NCBI RefSeq assembly: GCF_001429045.1
Contig: NZ_LMHY01000005.1
Coordinates: 109,195-173,194, forward strand
Direction: 5' to 3'
From: Pseudomonas sp. Root71
GTDB taxonomy: Bacteria > Pseudomonadota > Gammaproteobacteria > Pseudomonadales > Pseudomonadaceae
Length of the DNA stretch: 64,000 bases
Below the pieces are notes generated by a model. It was not told the DNA's origin, made no database searches, and worked only from the letters and a program-made list of their open reading frames with translations. The number at the start of each line of letters is the position of its first letter. The stretch's first letter is position 1. Shown piece after piece: positions 58,757 to 64,000 of the stretch. The position numbers and the translations under genes were made by a program.

Positions 58757-60151
58757 TCAGTCGAGATCGTCAGGGTGGGCCGAGGCACCACTGTCGGCGA
58801 AACTCAGACCGTGCTTGCGCAGTTTGTCATGCAAGGTCTTGCGCGGAATGCCGAGGGCTTCGGCAACGCTGCGCACGGAGCTGTGCGAGCGTGCCAGTTC
58901 GGCGGCGATGAGGGTTTTTTCGAAGTTCTCCACTTGCTCGCTCAAACCGCCGCTGACGACTTCGACCCTGTTGCCAGCGCCGCCATCCGGCGTGCTGTTG
59001 TCGAGGGCCAGTTCCAGCCCGAGGGCAAAACGTTCGGCGGCATTTTGCAGCTCGCGCACGTTGCCGGGCCAGGTGTGGCGCAGCAGCAACGCACGTTGCC
59101 CCGGTTGCAGTTCATGGGGTGGCAAGCCGTGGCGGGCACTGGCTTCATCGGCAAAATGCTGGAACAGCATCAGCGCATCTTCGCCCCGTTCACGCAGCGG
59201 TGGAATCCGTAGCGGCGCGACGTTCAGGCGGTAATACAGGTCGGCACGGAAACGCCCCTGATCCGCCGCCTGGCGCAGGTCTTCCTTGGTGGCGGCAATG
59301 ATGCGGATGTCCAGCGGGATCAGTTGATTGCCGCCCAGGCGTTCGACCACCCGCTCTTGCAGCAAGCGCAGCAACTTGACCTGCACATCCAGGCTCATGC
59401 TTTCGATTTCATCAAGGAACAGCGTGCCGCCATTGGCGAATTCGAACTTGCCGATGCGACGTTTCTGCGCGCCGGTGAAGGCGCCGGGCTCGTGGCCGAA
59501 CAGTTCGCTTTCGACCACCGATTCGGCCAGGGCACCGGCGTTGATCGCCACGAACGGACCGTTGCGACGGCTTGATAAATCGTGCAGCGCCCGGGCCACG
59601 ACTTCTTTGCCAGCGCCGGTTTCGCCGAGGATCAGCACGTCGGCCCTGGTCGCCGCCAAGGCGCCGATCTGCTCGCGCAGGCGCAGCATCGAAGGTGAGT
59701 GGCCGACCAGGCGCGTGCTCAGCTCGTTGCGGTCGCTCAAGGCCAACCGCAGGCTGCGGTTGTCCAGCACCAGTCGGCGCAGGGCCAATGCGCGGCGTAC
59801 GCTGTCGAGCAGGGCGTCACTGGCGAAGGGTTTTTCCAGAAAGTCATAGGCTCCGGCGCGCATGGCCTGAACCGCCAGCGGCACATCGCCGTGGCCGGTG
59901 ATCAGCAGCACCGGTAGCTCCGGGTCCTGGGCGTGCAGTTCGGTCAACAGTTCGAGACCGTCCATGCCGGGCATGCGGATGTCGCTGACCACCACCCCTG
60001 GCCAGTCGCGTTCAAGTTGCGCGGCCAGGCCCTTGGCTTCGGCCAGCGGCAGGATTTTCAGGCCCGCCAGATCCAGCGTCTGGCTCAAGGCCTGGCGCAA
60101 GTGGGGATCGTCGTCGATCAACACGACCTGAATGCGGTTGTCGATGGTCAT
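58757..60151 (-). CDS. dctD: sigma-54-dependent response regulator DctD
   Basis: A 464-residue NtrC-type response regulator: receiver domain (D57, VSDIRMPGMDG), central AAA+ domain with Walker A GETGAGKE and the sigma-54 contact motif GAFTGA, and a C-terminal Fis-like HTH (SVRSVAEALGIPRKTLHDKL). It would activate C4-dicarboxylate uptake genes such as dctA/dctPQM, not in the window. Coupled by a four-base overlap to dctB upstream; the next gene beyond is rmlC, an order I recall from P. aeruginosa. Confidence 0.92.
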   Translation of the reverse strand: MTIDNRIQVVLIDDDPHLRQALSQTLDLAGLKILPLAEAKGLAAQLERDWPGVVVSDIRMPGMDGLELLTELHAQDPELPVLLITGHGDVPLAVQAMRAGAYDFLEKPFASDALLDSVRRALALRRLVLDNRSLRLALSDRNELSTRLVGHSPSMLRLREQIGALAATRADVLILGETGAGKEVVARALHDLSSRRNGPFVAINAGALAESVVESELFGHEPGAFTGAQKRRIGKFEFANGGTLFLDEIESMSLDVQVKLLRLLQERVVERLGGNQLIPLDIRIIAATKEDLRQAADQGRFRADLYYRLNVAPLRIPPLRERGEDALMLFQHFADEASARHGLPPHELQPGQRALLLRHTWPGNVRELQNAAERFALGLELALDNSTPDGGAGNRVEVVSGGLSEQVENFEKTLIAAELARSHSSVRSVAEALGIPRKTLHDKLRKHGLSFADSGASAHPDDLD

Positions 60152-61965
60152 GCACTTCGGTCCTCGGACGGTTGCAGGCTCACGCCCGGTGCGCCTGCGC
60201 GCAGCTTCAGGGTAATCAGGGCGCCGCCCTCCTTGTGGTTGGCGAACGACAGTTCACCGCCGAAGGCGCGCATCAGGGTTTCGCAAATCGCCAGTCCCAG
60301 GCCGAGGCCCTGGGTGCGGGTCTTGGTGGTGTAGAACGGCTCGCTGGCGCGCCCAAGGGCTTCCATGCAAAAGCCTGGGCCGTTGTCGCGAATGTACAGG
60401 TTGACGCCATCGGCCGTGGATTGGGCACTGAGCCAGAGTTTACGTGGCGGGCCTTTTTCCGTCAGGGCGTCCAGGGCATTGGCCAGCAGGTTGCCGAGCA
60501 CCTGGCGTAGGCGGGTTTCCCCGGCCTCGACCCACAGGGTGGCGGCGGGCAAGTCGCGGATCAGTTCGACTTCCATGCTGCGTCGACGCTTGGCCAGCAA
60601 GGCCAGGGCATCGTCCAGCGCCGGTTGCAGGGCGACGCTTTCCGGGGCGTGGCGGTCGCGTCGGGCAAAGGCGCGCAGGTGGGCGATGATCGAGGCCATG
60701 CGACCAGTCAATTCGCTGATCAGCTTGAGGTTGCCTCGGGCGTCGTCGGTGCGCTGGTGATCGAGCAATACTTCGGCGTTTTCCGCGTAGCTGCGAATTG
60801 CTGCCAGCGGCTGATTGAGTTCGTGGCTGATGCTCGCCGACATGGTGCCCAGCGCCGACAATTTGCCGGCTTGCACCAGATCATCCTGGGCGCGGACCAG
60901 CTCTTGCTGGGCCTGCTCGCGTTCCAGCACTTCCTGTTTCAGGCGTCGGTTCAGGCCCTCGAGATCGCTGGTGCGCTCGGCGACCCGGCCTTCCAGCTCG
61001 CGGCGGGCCTTGGCTTCGAAAGCGATGCGTTCGAGGTAGTGGCGACGGCGCTGCATCATCAGGCCAAGCAACAGCATCAACACCAGCAACGTTGCGCCAC
61101 CGATAGCCACCACTGTGCGCACCGGGCGGTCGATCAAGGTGCGCGGGGCGAGGATGCTGACGTCCCAGCCGGTTTCAGCGATCTGCCGGGTCTGGGTCAA
61201 CCAGGCATTGGTATTGAGCTTCAGCGGTTTTGGGTCGCGGGTTGGATAGGGCTGGATCGCCGTGATGGCTTTGCTTTCGTCTTCGCTCAACGGGCGGGTC
61301 GAGCGGAATCGCCACTCCGGTCGCGAGGTGAGAATGACCACGCCGTTGTGGTCGGTCAGCAGCAGTTGTTCCGGGGTTTCGCCCCAGAGGCTTTCGGTGT
61401 GGTCGAGGTCGACCTTGACTACCAGTACACCAACGATTTTTTCGCCATCACGTACGCCGGCGGCAAAGAAGTAACCGCGCTTGGCGGATGTCGTGCCCAG
61501 GCCGAAAAAGCGCCCGAGGCGCCCGGCCATGGCTTCGCTGAAATACGGCCGGAAGGAAAAATTACGCCCGACAAAACTGTCGTGTTTGTCCCAGTTGGAG
61601 GCGGCCAGGGTCTTGCCGGTGGCGTCCATCAGGTACATGACTTCGGCACCGGTCTGGGTGGCGATGTTTTTCAGCAAGCGGTTGGCATTGCCTTGGGTGA
61701 CGCCATCGTCCGGCGCGCCGAGCACGGCACGCAAGGCCGGCAGGTCGCCGAGGATTTGCGGCAACACTTCATAGCGGTGCAGGGTACCCAGCAGGTTGGC
61801 GACGTAGAGGTCGAGGGTCTGACGATTCTGGCTGGCCAACTCGCTGCGGTAGTAACGCTCGGCGAGATGCTCCAGCGGCCACAGCAACGGCGCCAGGCAC
61901 AGTGCCAGCAGGGCCAGGCTGCGCCAACGGGGTCTGGGAGGAAGAGTTGGTTTCATGAGCAGCAT
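60148..61965 (-). CDS. dctB: C4-dicarboxylate sensor kinase DctB
   Basis: A 605-residue inner-membrane kinase with two transmembrane helices (about residues 14-32 and 280-302) flanking a ~240-residue periplasmic dCache-type ligand-binding domain. A coiled-coil linker, an H-box (SISHELNQPLAAIRSYAE, ~residue 375) and a HATPase domain (NLLANALDAL, DNGPGF, GLGLGLAI) follow. It overlaps dctD by four bases. ATG 61965 has a weak AGG upstream; ATG 61956 has none, so the longer start is used. Confidence 0.91.
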   Translation of the reverse strand: MLLMKPTLPPRPRWRSLALLALCLAPLLWPLEHLAERYYRSELASQNRQTLDLYVANLLGTLHRYEVLPQILGDLPALRAVLGAPDDGVTQGNANRLLKNIATQTGAEVMYLMDATGKTLAASNWDKHDSFVGRNFSFRPYFSEAMAGRLGRFFGLGTTSAKRGYFFAAGVRDGEKIVGVLVVKVDLDHTESLWGETPEQLLLTDHNGVVILTSRPEWRFRSTRPLSEDESKAITAIQPYPTRDPKPLKLNTNAWLTQTRQIAETGWDVSILAPRTLIDRPVRTVVAIGGATLLVLMLLLGLMMQRRRHYLERIAFEAKARRELEGRVAERTSDLEGLNRRLKQEVLEREQAQQELVRAQDDLVQAGKLSALGTMSASISHELNQPLAAIRSYAENAEVLLDHQRTDDARGNLKLISELTGRMASIIAHLRAFARRDRHAPESVALQPALDDALALLAKRRRSMEVELIRDLPAATLWVEAGETRLRQVLGNLLANALDALTEKGPPRKLWLSAQSTADGVNLYIRDNGPGFCMEALGRASEPFYTTKTRTQGLGLGLAICETLMRAFGGELSFANHKEGGALITLKLRAGAPGVSLQPSEDRSA

Positions 61966-62049
61966 GCGCCTGTGGGTACAGGCGCATTATGCCTAGGCTT
62001 GCCCGCCTTGGGTCAGTTGCATCTTGATTGGCGAGTTTCAGCCGGCCTG

Positions 62050-62595
62050 TCAGGCAAAGACATCGGCGTCCCTGAAAAATACCCCGGCCTGATCTTTCGC
62101 CGACAGCTGCGGCGTGCCTTGCAGTTGCCAGTCGATGGCCAGGTCCGGGTCGTCCCAGCGAATGCTGCGCTCGGCCGATGGCGTGTAGTAGTCGGTGGTT
62201 TTGTAAAGAAACTCGGCAAATTCGCTCAAGACCACGAACCCGTGGGCGAAACCTTCCGGGACCCAGAGCTGGCGATGATTGGCGGCAGACAGGCGCACAG
62301 CGACCCATTTACCAAAGTGAGGCGAGCTGCGACGGATGTCTACGGCGACGTCCAGCACTTCACCGACCGTGACGCGAACCAGTTTTCCCTGGGTATTTTC
62401 CAGTTGGTAATGCAGGCCGCGCAGCACGCCCTTCTGCGAACGGGAGTGATTGTCTTGAACGAATTCAGTCTCCAGCCCGGTGGCCTCTTTGAATGCCCTG
62501 GCGTTGAAGCTCTCGTAGAAGAAACCACGTTCGTCACCAAAGACCTTGGGTTCGAGGATCAGAACACCGGGCAGGTCGGTGGTCACTACATTCAT
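62050..62595 (-). CDS. rmlC: dTDP-4-dehydrorhamnose 3,5-epimerase
   Basis: A 181-residue cupin epimerase in dTDP-L-rhamnose synthesis. Conserved RGLHYQ carries the catalytic histidine (~residue 62), VAVDIRRSSPHFGKW and FAHGFVVLSE are typical of RmlC, and the length is standard (~180). No other rml genes are in the window, so it is probably at the end of that cluster or separate. A short gap separates it from dctB, on the same strand. Confidence 0.94.
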   Translation of the reverse strand: MNVVTTDLPGVLILEPKVFGDERGFFYESFNARAFKEATGLETEFVQDNHSRSQKGVLRGLHYQLENTQGKLVRVTVGEVLDVAVDIRRSSPHFGKWVAVRLSAANHRQLWVPEGFAHGFVVLSEFAEFLYKTTDYYTPSAERSIRWDDPDLAIDWQLQGTPQLSAKDQAGVFFRDADVFA

Positions 62596-62783
62596 GGTGG
62601 CTCTCCAGCAGTGTGCGTTTAATGGCCGCCATTCTTGCGCAAAGTGCTGATCGAGGCGAGTACCAGAACAAAACCTGTGGGAGCAACTGTGTTCACAAAT
62701 GCCCTCATACCAGTTCCGGGGGGTTGCGTATCGCCCGAACCAGTGGCGATATAGGCGCCTAATAAAATTTCAGGGGTCGTTGT

Positions 62784-64000
62784 ATGCCGCTCGCCACGTT
62801 GATTCATCGCGCCAGTTTGCCCAGCCCGCAGGTGTCTGCGGAGCAAGCGCTAGGGCTGCTGGAAGAACATTACGGGTTCAGTGGCAGGTTGCAGGCCCTT
62901 GGCAGCCAGCAAGACCTGAACTACCGCGTCGACAGCGAGCGGGGACGTTTCGTCCTGAAAATCTGCCGTGGCGACTACTCGGTACTGGAACTCCAGGCAC
63001 AACATGCCGGGCTCAAGCATCTGGGCGAACATCCCGATGTACATGTGCCGCGTGTTATCACGGCGAAAAACGGTGCAGACCTGCTGTCGCTGGACGTGGA
63101 TGGCCAGGCGGTCCACGTTCGCCTGCTCGACTACATCGAAGGCCAGCCGCTGACGAGCCTCGGTCGTTTCACCCCGACGGTGGTGTCCGGCTTCGGGCGC
63201 CTGTGTGGTGAAATGGACCTGGCCCTGGCGGATTTCGACCATCCGGGGCTGGAGCGAACCCTGCAATGGGACGCCCGCCATGCTCACGCCCTGATCGCGC
63301 ATTTGCTGCCGTTGATCAAGGATGAGGCCCAGCGCAAATTGCTCATCGAAGCGTCCGCGCAAGCCGAGCGGCATTTGCAGCCACTGCAGGACAAACTGCC
63401 GGTGCAGGCCATTCACATGGACATCACCGACGACAACGTGGTGTGGCAGCGCGATGCGCAGCGCCATTGGCAGCTGCAAGGCGTGATCGATTTCGGCGAT
63501 CTGGTGCGCACCTGGCGCATTACCGATCTGTCGGTGACCTGCGCAGCGCTGCTGCATCATGGCGAGGGCGATCCGTTCTGCATTTTGCCGGCAATCCAGG
63601 CCTATCACGCGGTCAACCCGTTGCAACACGAAGAACTGCTGGCGCTGTGGCCGCTGATTGTCGCCCGCGCGGCGGTGTTGGTGCTCAGCGGCGAACAGCA
63701 GATCAGCATCGATCCTGGCAATGCCTACAGCCGCGACAATCTGGTCCATGAATGGGAAATCTTCCGTGTGGCCACGTCGGTGCCGTTGGCGCTGATGGAA
63801 GCGGCGATCCTCACCGCCGTCGGCCAGAACCTGCCCACCATCGGCAGCGAAGGTTTCGCACCGCTGTTGCCGAACCTGGTGGGGCGAGAGTTCGCGCTGA
63901 TAGACCTGGGCGTGCTCAGTCCGCATTTCGAGGCCGGGAATTGGGAGCAGGAGGGCGTCGATCAGCGCCTGCTGGATGAAGCGGCCGCGGCACATGGCCT
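62784..64000 (+). CDS. kinase-aminotransferase fusion protein (3' partial)
   Basis: The first ~405 residues of a longer protein that runs off the window. The N-terminal ~330 residues form an aminoglycoside-phosphotransferase-like kinase domain: HMDITDDNVVW has the catalytic aspartate and asparagine, and GVIDFGDLVRTWRITDLSV has the metal-binding aspartate. After that comes the start of a linker, and in related Pseudomonas genes a class III aminotransferase and sometimes a peptidase domain follow; that part is outside the view. AGGGG is seven bases before ATG 62784. Divergent from rmlC. Substrate unknown. Confidence 0.82.
   Translation, partial: MPLATLIHRASLPSPQVSAEQALGLLEEHYGFSGRLQALGSQQDLNYRVDSERGRFVLKICRGDYSVLELQAQHAGLKHLGEHPDVHVPRVITAKNGADLLSLDVDGQAVHVRLLDYIEGQPLTSLGRFTPTVVSGFGRLCGEMDLALADFDHPGLERTLQWDARHAHALIAHLLPLIKDEAQRKLLIEASAQAERHLQPLQDKLPVQAIHMDITDDNVVWQRDAQRHWQLQGVIDFGDLVRTWRITDLSVTCAALLHHGEGDPFCILPAIQAYHAVNPLQHEELLALWPLIVARAAVLVLSGEQQISIDPGNAYSRDNLVHEWEIFRVATSVPLALMEAAILTAVGQNLPTIGSEGFAPLLPNLVGREFALIDLGVLSPHFEAGNWEQEGVDQRLLDEAAAAHG

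Noticed and set aside
60625..62622. 665-codon plus-strand frame opposite dctB and rmlC
   Set aside because: Crosses two convincing genes; composition is that of an antisense frame.

Overview
The window is chromosome of a fluorescent-group Pseudomonas. Support: a high-GC background, the gene order pckA-hslO-hslR-rimB-rimK-envZ-ompR-tex-gshA and nudE-cysQ / rmlC-dctB-dctD, which as I remember it is conserved in Pseudomonas, and dozens of Pseudomonas-type REP palindromes between genes. I see no rRNA, tRNA, CRISPR array, prophage or intact insertion sequence.

Layout. 1-3.1 kb: the end of an RND efflux pump, a SAM methyltransferase and a small DUF3077-like protein. 3.4-27 kb: a long run of sulfur and amino-acid genes. 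It holds a methionine-type ABC transporter (metQNI), a flavin monooxygenase with two tandem SfnB-type oxidoreductases, a cystine ABC transporter with D-cysteine desulfhydrase, a serine O-acetyltransferase, a BCCT choline transporter behind a BetI-like operator, an SDR/LysR pair, an aldo-keto reductase, the taurine operon tauABC-tauD, and gshA. Together they would scavenge organic sulfur (sulfonates, taurine, methionine, cystine) and feed cysteine and glutathione synthesis. 27.5-37.9 kb: core housekeeping and stress genes (PaaI thioesterase, tex, ompR/envZ, rimK/rimB, hslR, hslO, pckA).

37.9-45.8 kb is the accessory interval. It has lower GC in places, decayed genes, no REP elements before about 45.4 kb, a membrane-anchored beta-propeller protein of unknown function, a PD-(D/E)XK-like gene interrupted by an amber codon, small orphan genes, and a three-gene hipB-hipA-DUF1493 cassette with repeated operator-like sites. 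The third cassette gene looks like an acyl-carrier-protein fold that lacks the phosphopantetheine serine. This is the best candidate for an undescribed system here.

46.2-64 kb returns to core DNA: a RecQ-like helicase, a 3-hydroxyacyl-CoA dehydrogenase with a thioesterase, a glycine-zipper protein, a YdeP-type formate dehydrogenase coupled to fdhD, a LysR regulator, a BON-LysM protein, a HAD nucleotidase, nudE-cysQ, another thioesterase, the dctD/dctB two-component pair, rmlC, and the start of a kinase-aminotransferase fusion that runs off the end. All calls were made by reading the sequence; no database search was run.
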